A stretch of 64,000 nt of DNA from Rhizobium hidalgonense (GCF_002914525.1 NZ_LODW01000070.1:62001-126000), one strand, 5' to 3'; shown: positions 52,470 to 62,106, counted from the first letter of the stretch. The notes: generated by a model not told the origin, from the letters alone. Translations and numbers: made by a program.

Positions 52470-54641
52470 ATGACGCGCGTCCAGCAAATCGGTGTCGTTA
52501 TCGGCCTGGCGATCGTGGCTCTGCTCACGGTCCTTCGGGCCGGCGATCCCGGGATTTTCAAGCTGATCCGCGGCGTGACCTTCGATGAATATCAGCGGTT
52601 GGTTCCAAGGTCGTTCGAGCCGATGCCGGTCCGCGTAATCGACATCGACGAAGCTTCCTTACGCGAATTCGGCCAATGGCCCTGGCCGCGGGACCGGCTG
52701 GCGCTGCTGGTGGACCGGCTTTCCGCGATGGGCGCTTCGGCCATTGCCTTCGATATTCTTTTCGCCGAGCCCGACCGGCTGTCGCCGCGCAATGTTGTCG
52801 CCGAGGTCGCAGGCGTCGATCCTTCGCTTGCCGAGAAGCTGCCTGACAATGACGAGATATTCGCCGGCGCGATTGCCGAGAAGCCCGTCGTGCTCGGTTT
52901 CGGCCTTTCCAACGTGGGCAATTACCGGCCGCCCGTGAAGGCGGGTTTCGCCTTCACGGGCGAAAGCCCCGTCTCGGCTCCTCCTTATCTCGGCGCCTCG
53001 ACACCGCTCAGGCCGCAATTGGAGGCGAATGCGGCCGGGCTCGGCCATATCAGCCTCAACCCCGGCAATCCCTCGCCGGTGGTGCGGGCGGTTCCGCTGT
53101 TTTTGACGGACGGCGAGCAGCTCTATCCAAATCTGGCCATCGAGGCGCTGCGCGTCGCGCAGGGGGCTTCGACCTATGTGCTGTCGGGCGCGCCCGATCG
53201 CGCCGGCATCATGACATCGGTGAAGATCGGCGAATTCGTCGTGCCGCTGACAGCGGCGGGCGAACTCTGGCTCTATGTCAGCCCCGACCGGGCGGAGCGG
53301 TACATATCCGCCCGGCAGGTGCTTGCGGCCGAAGGGGCTTCTCCCGCGGTCGCGGCTGCCATTGACGGCAGCATCGTCTTCGTCGGCACCTCGGCGGCCG
53401 GCCTGCAGGACATCCGCGTCACGGCGCTCGGCGAGAATGTTCCCGGCGTTTCGCTGCATGCCCAGGCGATCGAGCAGATCCTATCCGGTCATTTCCTATC
53501 GCGGCCCGACTGGGCGGACGGGCTGGAAATCCTTGTCATCGCTGTGCTCGGATGCCTGCTCGTCGTGGTGACGACCTTCGTCAGCCCCGCTGTCGCGCTG
53601 ATCTGCGGCTTGCTGATCACGGCCATGGCGCTCGTAGCCTCCTGGCTGTCGTTTCTTTATGCCGGGCTTCTTCTCGATCCGCTGGCGCCGATCGTCAGCG
53701 GATCGATCATCCATTTTGCCGCGACCTCGTTCAAGATCCTGGTGATCGACCGAGAGCGGCGCGAAGTGCGGCGCGCCTTCGGGCATTATCTTTCTCCATC
53801 GCTGCTCCACCGCATCGAGCATAACCGCGATGCATTGCGTCTTGGCGGAGACGACCGCGAGCTGACGGTCATGTTCGTCGATGTCAGGAACTTCACCGAG
53901 ATAAGCGAGCGGCTGGCACCGACGGATGTGGTGGCCTTCCTGAATACGCTGCTCGATGCGCTGAGCCGCCATGTCGTGGCCAATGAAGGCACGCTCGACA
54001 AGTTCATCGGCGATTCGATCATGGCGTTCTGGAATGCGCCCGTCGATGTGGCGGATCATCAAACAAAGGCGGTTCGCACAGCGCTTGCCATGCGCGAGAC
54101 ACTCGCCGAACTGAACGCCGGCGACGCCTTCGGTTTCGGGGCCGATCAGGAGGTCGGGATCGGCATCGGCGTCCATACCGGCCTTGCCTGCGTCGGCAAC
54201 ATGGGCGCCAAGACCCGCTTCAACTATTCGGCCGTCGGAGACGCCGTCAACGTCGCGGCCCGCATCGAATCGTCCTGCAAGGAGGTCGGCTTCGATATCC
54301 TCATCTCCGACAGCACGGCACGCTCAGTGCGGGGAATGGCGCTGATCGAAGCCGGCGCGCTCCCGCTCAAGGGGAAGAGCAGCCGGACCCAGATCCTTGC
54401 GGTCGTCGGCGATGAGCGCGTCGCGGCATCCCAGGAATTCGCCGCGCTCGAGGTCGTTCACAGGCAGTTGATGCAGGCCCTGCAATCGCATTCCAGGAAC
54501 AGCCGGAAGCTTATGGGTACGGCCAAACTGAGGGCGGTGCAGGTGACCGGCGGCCTGGCGGAATTCTACAAGCGCCTATCCGGCAGAACCGATCATTTCC
54601 GCGAAGTGCCCGAAAGGGTCGAAAAGAGCGCCGTAGACTGA
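52470..54641 (+). CDS. CHASE2-domain class III adenylate cyclase
   Basis: Membrane cyclase, 723 aa. A first helix (about 6-22) leads to a CHASE2 extracytoplasmic sensor (about 30-330, RVIDIDEASLREFGQWPWPR and VFVGTSAAGLQDIR), three membrane helices (about 350-420), and a class III cyclase domain (about 460-640) with VMFVDVRNFTEISERL, DKFIGDSIMAFW and YSAVGDAVNVAARIES. The metal-binding Asp residues are present. GGTGAG lies before ATG 52470; the open frame runs to 51984 but overlaps the divergent cyclase gene. It converges with six bases to spare on a FecR-family gene, a common companion of CHASE2 cyclases. Confidence 0.91.
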   Translation: MTRVQQIGVVIGLAIVALLTVLRAGDPGIFKLIRGVTFDEYQRLVPRSFEPMPVRVIDIDEASLREFGQWPWPRDRLALLVDRLSAMGASAIAFDILFAEPDRLSPRNVVAEVAGVDPSLAEKLPDNDEIFAGAIAEKPVVLGFGLSNVGNYRPPVKAGFAFTGESPVSAPPYLGASTPLRPQLEANAAGLGHISLNPGNPSPVVRAVPLFLTDGEQLYPNLAIEALRVAQGASTYVLSGAPDRAGIMTSVKIGEFVVPLTAAGELWLYVSPDRAERYISARQVLAAEGASPAVAAAIDGSIVFVGTSAAGLQDIRVTALGENVPGVSLHAQAIEQILSGHFLSRPDWADGLEILVIAVLGCLLVVVTTFVSPAVALICGLLITAMALVASWLSFLYAGLLLDPLAPIVSGSIIHFAATSFKILVIDRERREVRRAFGHYLSPSLLHRIEHNRDALRLGGDDRELTVMFVDVRNFTEISERLAPTDVVAFLNTLLDALSRHVVANEGTLDKFIGDSIMAFWNAPVDVADHQTKAVRTALAMRETLAELNAGDAFGFGADQEVGIGIGVHTGLACVGNMGAKTRFNYSAVGDAVNVAARIESSCKEVGFDILISDSTARSVRGMALIEAGALPLKGKSSRTQILAVVGDERVAASQEFAALEVVHRQLMQALQSHSRNSRKLMGTAKLRAVQVTGGLAEFYKRLSGRTDHFREVPERVEKSAVD

Positions 54642-54647
54642 CGGGCT

Positions 54648-55658
54648 TCAGCGGCCGCGATTGAAATTCCGGCCTCTGTCGTGGTTCCGATCGTTGTCAT
54701 GACCATGATCGCGATGTCCAGAATGGTCGCGGTCGTGGTCACGATGATCCTCGCCGTGATTTCCCGGCTTGCCGTCATCGTCATGCCGGCCATGGCCCTC
54801 GTGCTTGTCAGGCCTATCCGGTTCGTCATGATGCGGCCTGTCATGGTGTGGTTTGTCATGGTGCGGCTTGTCGGGCTTGTTCGGCCGCTCCTTTTGCGGC
54901 TCGGCCTGTCTCTGTGGCGGATCCTGCCTTTGCGGGGCAGGCGCAACTGCCGGCGGAGGCCGTGTTCGGTCTTTTCTTTCCGGCGCAACGGAGGCCATAT
55001 TGCAGCCGCCGAGCATGCCGATGCCGCCCGCAAGCCGCTGATTGCCGGAGAGGAAGGGAAGGGCGCGGGGATTTCCGAGCGTGTCGAGAATGCTGGGATC
55101 GACCCGGCGTGCGGCCGACATATTGCCGTTCGGCTTCGCCACCACGCAGTCGCAGCGCTGCTGCAATTGCCGGCAGCCGCCCGGGCCACAAAACCGGGCC
55201 GCGCCATTCAACAGGACGACGGCGGTGGTGCCATCAGGGCCGACGTAAAAATCGAAAGCGGTGCCGCGCACGCCGATCGTGCCGGCGGGCGTCAGGATCT
55301 GGTAGGCGGAGGAGTTGGAACTGCCGCTCACCCAGCGGAACGTACCCTTCGCCGCCCTGATGGTGAGTTTTTTGACCGATTGAGAATCATCGAAGACATA
55401 TTTGTCGATCACCACCGACGAGCCCCAGCCCACCGCGAGCTTCGTGCCGTCACGGAACAGGAACTGGCCAAGGCCCGATGGGGATGTCTTGATGCGCTGG
55501 TTGCGATGAACGCTGGTGTCGACTTCGATCGGGCCGCTCTGCCCCGTCACCTCCGTCTTAATGACGACAGCCTGGCCGACCGCCTCTGCGGTAAGTGCCG
55601 GTTGCGCGCCGGCGATCACAAGGCAAAGTGCCTGGAGTAATGAACGCCGACCCCACAT
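54648..55658 (-). CDS. FecR-domain secreted protein with His/Asp-rich tail
   Basis: Protein of 336 aa with a signal peptide (residues 1-24, LCLVIAGAQPALTAE), so periplasmic. A FecR-type beta domain (about 60-165) has LFRDGTKLAVGWGSSVVID, GTFRWVSG and LTPAGTIGVRGTAFDFYVG. Four cysteines follow (ARFCGPGGCRQLQQRCDC). The C-terminal 110 residues are low complexity and rich in His, Asp, Arg, Pro and Lys (HHDKPHHDRPHHDEP), a possible metal-binding or flexible surface tail. FecR-like proteins often pair with CHASE2 cyclases in sensing cell-envelope states; that link is context only. No sigma factor is nearby. Confidence 0.88.
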   Translation of the reverse strand: MWGRRSLLQALCLVIAGAQPALTAEAVGQAVVIKTEVTGQSGPIEVDTSVHRNQRIKTSPSGLGQFLFRDGTKLAVGWGSSVVIDKYVFDDSQSVKKLTIRAAKGTFRWVSGSSNSSAYQILTPAGTIGVRGTAFDFYVGPDGTTAVVLLNGAARFCGPGGCRQLQQRCDCVVAKPNGNMSAARRVDPSILDTLGNPRALPFLSGNQRLAGGIGMLGGCNMASVAPERKDRTRPPPAVAPAPQRQDPPQRQAEPQKERPNKPDKPHHDKPHHDRPHHDEPDRPDKHEGHGRHDDDGKPGNHGEDHRDHDRDHSGHRDHGHDNDRNHDRGRNFNRGR

Positions 55659-55953
55659 GATACAGGAACCCCGGGAACATGCCGGTGAATTAACATTTTA
55701 GTAACTGCTTGTCTTCTCGCCCAGTTGGGCTAGCAGCGGACCGGCGGCCCAGGAAAGGGCTTGCCTCCTCCTGCCGAACAGCCTTCGAAACCAGCGCAGG
55801 ATGTCACCCGAAAACCGACCGCTTTTTGGCATCATGTCGCTTAGTGTCAAAAGCAAAGCGCTAGGCTGTCGCAAAAGAGCCGTTGTGCCGCATTTGGATT
55901 TGCGATTTGTATGGGCGCGGAGAACAGCTCTTTCCCAAAGGAGAAGAAGGCGG

Positions 55954-57207
55954 ATGCGGAAATATTCGGTTTTTGCCGTGGCGAGGGAGGCCCTTCGTGG
56001 CCATAAGGGCTGGGAGAAGCAGTGGACTTCGCCTGAGCCGCGCGCTGAATACGACGTTGTCATCGTCGGCGCCGGCGGTCATGGGCTGGGTGCTGCCTAC
56101 TATCTCGCCAAGGAGCACGGCATCACCAATGTCGCGGTGATCGAGAAAGGCTGGCTCGGCGGCGGCAATACCGGCCGCAACACCACCATCATCCGCTCGA
56201 ATTATCTCTATGAAGAGAGCATGCACATTTACGAGCATTCGATGAAGCTCTGGGAAGGGCTTTCGCAGGAGCTCAACTACAATGTGATGTATTCGCCGCG
56301 CGGCGTGATGATGCTCTCGCACAATATTCACGACCAGCAGTCGTTCAAGCGGCATATCCATGCCAACCGGCTCTACGGCATCGACAATGAATGGCTGACG
56401 CCGGAGCAGGCCAAGGCTTATTGCCCGCCACTCGACATCTCGGCCAGCGCCCGCTACCCGATCAACGGTGCGGCGCTGCAGCGTCGCGGCGGCACGGCCC
56501 GGCACGATGCGGTTGCCTGGGGTTATGCGCGCGCAGCCTCGGACCGCGGTGTGCATATTATCCAGAATTGCGAAGTGACCGGTATCCGCCGCGGTCCCGA
56601 CGGACGGGTGACCGGAGTCGAGACGTCGCGTGGCTTCATCGGCGCAAAAAAGGTCGCCGTGTCGGCCGCCGGCCATACGACGACGATCATGAAGATGGCC
56701 GATGTGCGCGTGCCGCTGCAATCGAGTCCGCTGCAGGCGCTGGTCTCCGAACCGCTGAAGCCGATCTTCCCGTGCGTGGTCATGTCGAACACGGTGCATG
56801 CCTATATCTCCCAGTCCGACAAGGGAGAACTCGTCATCGGCGCCGGCACGGACCAGTATAATTCCTACTCCCAGACCGGCGGGCTGCAGATCATCACGCA
56901 CACGCTCGACGCCATCTGCGAACTCTTCCCGATGTTCCGGCGCGTCAAGATGATGCGGCAATGGGGTGGCATCGTCGACAATACGCCGGATCGTTCGGCG
57001 ATCCAGTCGAAGACGCCGGTTCCCGGGCTCTACGTCAATTGCGGCTGGGGCACCGGCGGTTTCAAGGCGACGCCGGGCTCGGCCAATCTCTTCGCGCATC
57101 TGATTGCCCGCGACGAGCCGCACAAGTTCAATGCCGGGCTGACGCTGGAGCGTTTCCGCAGCGGCCGATTGATCGACGAGGCGGCGGCTGCGGCGGTGGC
57201 GCACTGA
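55954..57207 (+). CDS. soxB: Sarcosine oxidase subunit beta
   Basis: FAD- and FMN-containing beta subunit of heterotetrameric sarcosine oxidase, 417 aa. The FAD motif is VVIVGAGGHGLGAAYYLAKE (residues 35-54), and His184 in RRGGTARHDAVAWG lies where FMN is covalently bound in characterised enzymes (by motif). GGWGTGGFKATPGS near the C-terminus is also family-typical. AGGAG lies 10 bases before ATG 55954; the frame is open to 55801. The 295 bases upstream hold no recognised gene or operator. The enzyme oxidises sarcosine to glycine and makes methylene-tetrahydrofolate; operon order is soxBDAG. Confidence 0.95.
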   Translation: MRKYSVFAVAREALRGHKGWEKQWTSPEPRAEYDVVIVGAGGHGLGAAYYLAKEHGITNVAVIEKGWLGGGNTGRNTTIIRSNYLYEESMHIYEHSMKLWEGLSQELNYNVMYSPRGVMMLSHNIHDQQSFKRHIHANRLYGIDNEWLTPEQAKAYCPPLDISASARYPINGAALQRRGGTARHDAVAWGYARAASDRGVHIIQNCEVTGIRRGPDGRVTGVETSRGFIGAKKVAVSAAGHTTTIMKMADVRVPLQSSPLQALVSEPLKPIFPCVVMSNTVHAYISQSDKGELVIGAGTDQYNSYSQTGGLQIITHTLDAICELFPMFRRVKMMRQWGGIVDNTPDRSAIQSKTPVPGLYVNCGWGTGGFKATPGSANLFAHLIARDEPHKFNAGLTLERFRSGRLIDEAAAAAVAH

Positions 57208-57280
57208 TGATGAATGCTGTGACCGAGATTTTGTGGGGCGCCGCACCGCTGGTCTCCCCTTTTCCCCAAGGAAATTCCAC

Positions 57281-57622
57281 ATGCTGCTGATCCATTGCCC
57301 CTACTGCCAGGAAGAGCGCTCCGAGCTTGAATTCCGTGGCGCGGGTGACGCGCATATCGTGCGGTCCGCCGACATCGCCTCGATCTCGGACGAGGAATTC
57401 GAGGCCTATTTCTTTCTGCGCGACAATCCGAAGGGCCTGATCTTCGAGCGCTGGCGGCATATTCACGGCTGCGGGCGCTTCTTCAACGCGGCGCGCGATA
57501 CGGTGACCGACAAGTTCATCGTGACCTACAAGGCGGGTGAGCCGAGGCCTCAGATCGGTGCGGCGGCCCAGCAGCATGGGCCTGTCGAGACATATGAAGC
57601 TGTGGAAGGAGAGGCGCAATGA
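57281..57622 (+). CDS. soxD: Sarcosine oxidase subunit delta
   Basis: Small zinc-binding subunit, 113 aa. Cys6, Cys9, His60 (or His62) and Cys64 (HCPYC and RHIHGCG) match the zinc ligands of known delta subunits. EERSELEFRGAGDAHI and FEAYFFLRDNPKGL are conserved segments. AAGGAAATTCCAC precedes the ATG; a start at 57233 gives extra residues without family support. Its stop overlaps the soxA ATG by four bases. Confidence 0.95.
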   Translation: MLLIHCPYCQEERSELEFRGAGDAHIVRSADIASISDEEFEAYFFLRDNPKGLIFERWRHIHGCGRFFNAARDTVTDKFIVTYKAGEPRPQIGAAAQQHGPVETYEAVEGEAQ

Positions 57623-60612
57623 GCGGCGTGAACCGTATCGTCGGCAAGGGGCGCCTGACGCCGGCCAAAACCGCGCGCTTCAGCTTCGACGGCAAGAGCT
57701 ATACGGCCCGCGAAGGCGATACCGTGGCCTCGGCGCTGATCGCCCACGGCGTGCATCTGGTCGGCCGTTCGTTCAAATACCACCGAGCCCGCGGCATTTT
57801 GTCGGCAGGGGCCGAGGAGCCGAATGCGCTGATCGACGTCGCCCGCGATACGGCGCGCAAGCAGCCGAATGTGCGCGCCACGGTGCAGGAAGTCTTCGAT
57901 GGCATGATCGTCAACTCGCAGAACCGTTGGCCGTCGCTTGCCTTCGATGTCGGCGCGGTCAACAATCTGTTGTCGCCGTTCTTCGCCGCCGGTTTCTACT
58001 ACAAGACCTTCATGTGGCCGCGCGCCGCCTGGAAAAGCGTCTACGAACCGATCATCCGTCGCGCTGCCGGTCTCGGCGTTGCGCCGACGGAGGAGGATCC
58101 CGACCATTATGCCAGCCGCTACGCCCATTGCGACGTGCTGGTGGTCGGCGCCGGTGTTGCCGGGCTTTCGGCGGCGCTGGCCGCGGCCCAGACCGGCGCG
58201 AAGGTGATCCTCTGCGATGAGCAGGCGGAAGTCGGCGGCGCATTGCGCTACGATGCCGGCGTGAAGATCGACGGTCAGGACGGTTATGCCTGGGCACAGA
58301 AAGCCGTGGCGCGGCTGAAGGCGATGGACAATGTCGAGGTGCTGGTGCGCACGACAGCGTTCGGTTACTACAACCACAATTTCGTCGGTCTCGCCGAGCG
58401 CGTCACCGACCATATCGCCAAGCCTTCCCACGATCTGCCGCGCGAGCGGCTGTGGCAGGTGCGGGCCAAGCGGGTGATCCTCGCCAATGGCGCGATCGAA
58501 CGCCACATGGTATTTCCGAACAACGACCGGCCGGGCATCATGCTCGCCTCGGCAGGGCGGATGTATCTCAATCATTACGGCGTCGCGGTCGGGACCAAGG
58601 TTGGCGTCTACACGGCGCATGATTCGGCCTATGAGGCGGCTTTCGATCTGAAACGAGCCGGTGTTTCGATCGCCGCCATCGTCGATTGCAGGCAGGCGCC
58701 GGGAGCGGCGGTGCTGGAAGAGGCGCGGGCGCTCGGCATCGATGTCCTCACAGGCCAGTCGGTCGTCAATACGGCCGGGCGTCTGCGCATCTCGTCGATG
58801 ACGGTGGCGCGCAATGGCGGCGGTTCGCCGCGCAAGATTGCGGTTGATGCGCTGCTGGTTTCGGCCGGCTGGACGCCGTCCGTGCATCTCTTCTCACAGT
58901 CGCGCGGCAAAGTGGCCTTCGATGCCGAAAGCCAGCGTTTCCTGCCCGGCAACTATGCACAGGACTGCCTCTCTGTCGGCGCCTGCAACGGCACCGACGA
59001 TCTGCAGCGGACGATCGAGGAATCGCTTGCTGCGGGTGAGCTGATGGCGCAGGCCGCCGGCAAAAGCGGCGGCGAGAAAATCGCGCTCTCGGCGGAGCAG
59101 GCCTATGAGTGGACGGGTGGCATGATCGGCGCCGCCGAAGGTGCGGGCCCGAAGACCAACGCCAAGGCCTTCATCGATTTCCAGCACGACGTCTGCGCCA
59201 AGGATATCCGCCTTGCCGTGCGCGAGGGCATGCATTCGATCGAGCACATCAAGCGCTTCACGACCAACGGCATGGCATCGGACCAGGGCAAGCTTTCCAA
59301 CATGCACGGGCTGGCGATCGCCGCCGAAATGCTCGGCAAGGAAATACCGCAGGTCGGGCTCACCACGTTCCGTGCACCCTATACGCCTGTCACTTACGGC
59401 ACGCTGGTCGGCCATTCGCGCGGAGAGCTGTTCGATCCGACGCGCAAGACGCCGCTGCACGCCTGGGAAGAGGCCCATGGCGCGGTCTTCGAGGATGTGG
59501 GCAACTGGAAACGTGCCTGGTTCTATCCGCGCGCGGGCGAGACCATGCATCAGGCGGTTGCCCGCGAATGCCGGACCGCACGCGAGGCGGCGGGCATCTT
59601 CGACGCTTCGACGCTCGGCAAGATCGAGGTGGTGGGACCGGATGCGGCAAAGTTCCTCAACCTTATCTACACCAATGCCTGGGACACGCTGAAGCCGGGC
59701 AAGGCCCGTTACGGCATCATGACCCGCGAGGACGGCTTCGTTTATGACGACGGCGTCGTCGGGCGCCTGGCGGACGACCGTTTCCATGTGACGACGACGA
59801 CCGGCGGCGCGCCGCGCGTTCTCCATCACATGGAAGATTACCTGCAGACGGAATTCCCGGATCTGAAGGTATGGTTGACCTCGGTGACCGAGCAATGGGC
59901 GGTGATTGCCGTGCAAGGGCCGAAGGCGCGCGACATCGTCGCGCCGCTGGTCGAAGGGCTCGATCTGTCGAACGAGGCCTTCCCGCATATGAGCGTTGCC
60001 GAGTGTACGGTCTGCGGCGTGCCGGCGCGACTCTTCCGCGTCTCCTTCACCGGCGAAACCGGCTTTGAAATCAACGTGCCGGCCGATTACGGCCAGTCGG
60101 TGCTCGAAGCGGTCTGGGCCAATGCCGAGCCACTCGGCGCCTGCGTCTACGGCACCGAGACGATGCACGTGCTCCGCGCCGAGAAGGGTTACATCATCGT
60201 CGGCCAGGATACCGACGGGACCGTCACTCCCGATGACGCGGGAGTTGCCTGGGCGGTTTCGAAGAAAAAGAAGGACTTCGTCGGGATTCGCGGTCTGCAG
60301 CGCCCGGACCTGGTCAAAGAAGGGCGCAAGCAGCTCGTCGGCCTCGTCACCCAGGATCCGAAGCTGGTGCTCGAAGAAGGCGCGCAGGTGGTTGCGAACC
60401 CGAACGAGCCGAAGCCGATGACCATGCTCGGTCACGTCACATCGGCCTACTGGTCGGAAAATTGCGGCCGATCGATCGCCTTCGCGCTTATCGCCGGCGG
60501 CCGGGCGCGGATGGGCGAGACGCTCTATGTGCCGATGGCGGACCGGACGATCGCCGTCGAAGTGACGGATCTGGTATTCTTTGACAAGGAAGGGGGCCGC
60601 ATCCATGGCTGA
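57619..60612 (+). CDS. soxA: Sarcosine oxidase subunit alpha
   Basis: Large subunit, 997 aa. An N-terminal 2Fe-2S-fold domain without cluster cysteines (SFKYHRARGILSAG), a NAD-binding domain (VLVVGAGVAGLSAALAAAQT, about 174-193) and a C-terminal aminomethyltransferase (GcvT-like) domain from about residue 600 that binds tetrahydrofolate. YIIVGQDTDGTVTPDD and GFEINVP mark the folate part. Its ATG overlaps the soxD stop (ATGA). With SoxB, D and G it forms the heterotetramer that demethylates sarcosine. Confidence 0.96.
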   Translation: MSGVNRIVGKGRLTPAKTARFSFDGKSYTAREGDTVASALIAHGVHLVGRSFKYHRARGILSAGAEEPNALIDVARDTARKQPNVRATVQEVFDGMIVNSQNRWPSLAFDVGAVNNLLSPFFAAGFYYKTFMWPRAAWKSVYEPIIRRAAGLGVAPTEEDPDHYASRYAHCDVLVVGAGVAGLSAALAAAQTGAKVILCDEQAEVGGALRYDAGVKIDGQDGYAWAQKAVARLKAMDNVEVLVRTTAFGYYNHNFVGLAERVTDHIAKPSHDLPRERLWQVRAKRVILANGAIERHMVFPNNDRPGIMLASAGRMYLNHYGVAVGTKVGVYTAHDSAYEAAFDLKRAGVSIAAIVDCRQAPGAAVLEEARALGIDVLTGQSVVNTAGRLRISSMTVARNGGGSPRKIAVDALLVSAGWTPSVHLFSQSRGKVAFDAESQRFLPGNYAQDCLSVGACNGTDDLQRTIEESLAAGELMAQAAGKSGGEKIALSAEQAYEWTGGMIGAAEGAGPKTNAKAFIDFQHDVCAKDIRLAVREGMHSIEHIKRFTTNGMASDQGKLSNMHGLAIAAEMLGKEIPQVGLTTFRAPYTPVTYGTLVGHSRGELFDPTRKTPLHAWEEAHGAVFEDVGNWKRAWFYPRAGETMHQAVARECRTAREAAGIFDASTLGKIEVVGPDAAKFLNLIYTNAWDTLKPGKARYGIMTREDGFVYDDGVVGRLADDRFHVTTTTGGAPRVLHHMEDYLQTEFPDLKVWLTSVTEQWAVIAVQGPKARDIVAPLVEGLDLSNEAFPHMSVAECTVCGVPARLFRVSFTGETGFEINVPADYGQSVLEAVWANAEPLGACVYGTETMHVLRAEKGYIIVGQDTDGTVTPDDAGVAWAVSKKKKDFVGIRGLQRPDLVKEGRKQLVGLVTQDPKLVLEEGAQVVANPNEPKPMTMLGHVTSAYWSENCGRSIAFALIAGGRARMGETLYVPMADRTIAVEVTDLVFFDKEGGRIHG

Positions 60613-61153
60613 TGTCGCAATTCGCAAGCCGGTGCTTGCCGGCCGTTTCGGTGGCTCCGCAACGGTACGCCTGACGATCGCACCGGTCGCAAGCAGGGTG
60701 GCGCTGCGCGCGCCGGCGGCATCGCTGGCTGCGCTTTCCGCTGCTCTTGGCTTGTCCGTGCCGACGGCCCCGAAGACATCGAGCCGATCTGGTGCGCGAT
60801 CGGTGCTCTGGATCGGGCCGGACGAATGGCTTGTTATCGACGAGGACGGTGCCGATCTGATGACGGTGCTTTCTGGCGCGGGTGCCGTGCATTCGGCGAC
60901 CGACGTTTCTCACCGCAATCTCGCGATCATCGTCTCCGGACCGGGCGCGGAAAAGACGCTTGCCGGCGGCTGCCCGCAGGATCTGTCCTTGTCTTCGTTT
61001 CCGGTCGGAGCCGCGTCGCGCACGATCCTCGGCAAGGCAGAAATCGTGCTTTTGCGCACTGACGAAGACACGTTCCGGGTGGAGTGCTGGCGGTCGTTTT
61101 CCGATTTCGTCTTCGGGCTGCTGAACGAGGCGGCTCATGACGCTGGGCACTGA
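60605..61153 (+). CDS. soxG: Sarcosine oxidase subunit gamma
   Basis: Gamma subunit, 182 aa, related to the N-terminal half of aminomethyltransferases. VLWIGPDEWLVIDEDG and ATDVSHRNLAIIVSGPGAEK are the best conserved segments, with FRVECWRSFSDFVFGLL at the end. It begins inside the end of soxA (8-base overlap, ATG 60605), confirming the operon. The subunit is needed for folate-dependent activity of the tetramer. Confidence 0.94.
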   Translation: MADVAIRKPVLAGRFGGSATVRLTIAPVASRVALRAPAASLAALSAALGLSVPTAPKTSSRSGARSVLWIGPDEWLVIDEDGADLMTVLSGAGAVHSATDVSHRNLAIIVSGPGAEKTLAGGCPQDLSLSSFPVGAASRTILGKAEIVLLRTDEDTFRVECWRSFSDFVFGLLNEAAHDAGH

Positions 61154-61200
61154 GGCCGGGCCAATGCTGGCTGCGTAGACGGTTGTTCAGGGATAGATAA

Positions 61201-61599
61201 ATGCTGCACCATGCTTCCCTCGGCGTTTCCGATATCGAGCGGTCGGCGGCATTTTACGATGCCGCCCTTGCCGCGCTCGGTTATGTCAGGGTGTGGGATG
61301 ACATCAGGCCGGGGCAGACGGGACAGGCGATCGGCTACGGCCTTCCCGGTGGCGGTGACAAGCTGGCGATCAAACATCGCCCGGATGGCCAGCGCCCGCC
61401 GGGTCCGGGATTTCATCTGGCCTTTGCCGCTCCTAGCCGCCAGGCGGTCGATCGATTTCACGCAGCAGCAATCGCTCATGGTGGCGGTGACAATGGTGGT
61501 CCAGGCTTACGCCCTCACTACGGCGAACATTATTATGCGGCGTTCGTGATGGATCCGGACGGACACGCACTCGAAGCCGTCATCAATTCGGCTATCTGA
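61201..61599 (+). CDS. VOC/glyoxalase-superfamily protein
   Basis: Vicinal-oxygen-chelate fold protein, 132 aa. HHASLGVSDIERSAAFYDAALAAL starts the fold; probable metal ligands are His near the N-terminus, the His in PGFHLAFA and the Glu in GHALEAVI, as in glyoxalase-type enzymes. The substrate is unknown. It starts 47 bases after soxG and may be transcribed with the sarcosine oxidase genes, but no functional link is evident. Confidence 0.83.
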   Translation: MLHHASLGVSDIERSAAFYDAALAALGYVRVWDDIRPGQTGQAIGYGLPGGGDKLAIKHRPDGQRPPGPGFHLAFAAPSRQAVDRFHAAAIAHGGGDNGGPGLRPHYGEHYYAAFVMDPDGHALEAVINSAI

Positions 61600-61617
61600 A
61601 CAAAAGCGCCGTTCTGC

Positions 61618-62106
61618 TTAAACGTCCTCGGGACGATCCTTCGGGTCGAATTGAATGATGGTGATCCATCTTGCCGTCAGGGCCGGCTTCTTCTCGTTTT
61701 CGATCTCGATCGAGACGTCATAGGTGGTCATCAGCATGCCGCCGCCGCGGAAGCGGGCGTCGGAGAGCAGGAAACGGCCGCGGACGCGGGCGCCGCTTTT
61801 CACCGGCGTCATGAAGCGGACGCGATCGAAACCGTAATTGATGCCCATGGTCTGCTCGCGCACTTTCGGCAAGCAGTTGTAGTTCATCCTCGTCAGCAGA
61901 GACAGCGTCAGGAAGCCATGGGCGATGGTGCCGCCGAAGGGGCTCTCGGCCGCCGCGCGCTCGGGATCGACATGAATGAACTGATGGTCGTCGGTCGCCC
62001 CTGCAAAAGCGTCGATCATCGTCTGGTCGACGGTGATCCAGTCCGAAAGGCCTGTTTCCATGCCGATCAGTCCCCGCACGTCGGAGAGTGAAATTTCCGT
62101 GACCAT
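61618..62106 (-). CDS. MaoC-like dehydratase of NodN type
   Basis: Hotdog-fold protein, 162 aa, of the MaoC/NodN group. The hydratase-2 motif is DDHQFIHVDPERA with the catalytic Asp/His pair, followed by SPFGGTIAHGFLTLSLL. Such enzymes hydrate or dehydrate enoyl thioesters; NodN affects Nod factor output in R. leguminosarum, but many chromosomal paralogues serve other tasks. GAGGAATTC precedes the ATG at 62106; the frame is open to 62151. No nod genes are nearby, so nodulation is not implied. Confidence 0.87.
   Translation of the reverse strand: MVTEISLSDVRGLIGMETGLSDWITVDQTMIDAFAGATDDHQFIHVDPERAAAESPFGGTIAHGFLTLSLLTRMNYNCLPKVREQTMGINYGFDRVRFMTPVKSGARVRGRFLLSDARFRGGGMLMTTYDVSIEIENEKKPALTARWITIIQFDPKDRPEDV

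Noticed and set aside
54660..54900. Short-period DNA repeats (TCATG/GTGG units)
   Set aside because: They encode the His/Asp-rich tail of the FecR protein and have no mobile-element or CRISPR structure.
58894..60627. 577-codon frame antisense to soxA
   Set aside because: The sense frame encodes a complete sarcosine oxidase alpha subunit; the antisense product is a codon-bias artefact.
61618..62106. Evidence of a nodulation gene cluster from the NodN-like gene
   Set aside because: The protein is a generic MaoC-fold member and no nod, nif or fix genes lie in the window.
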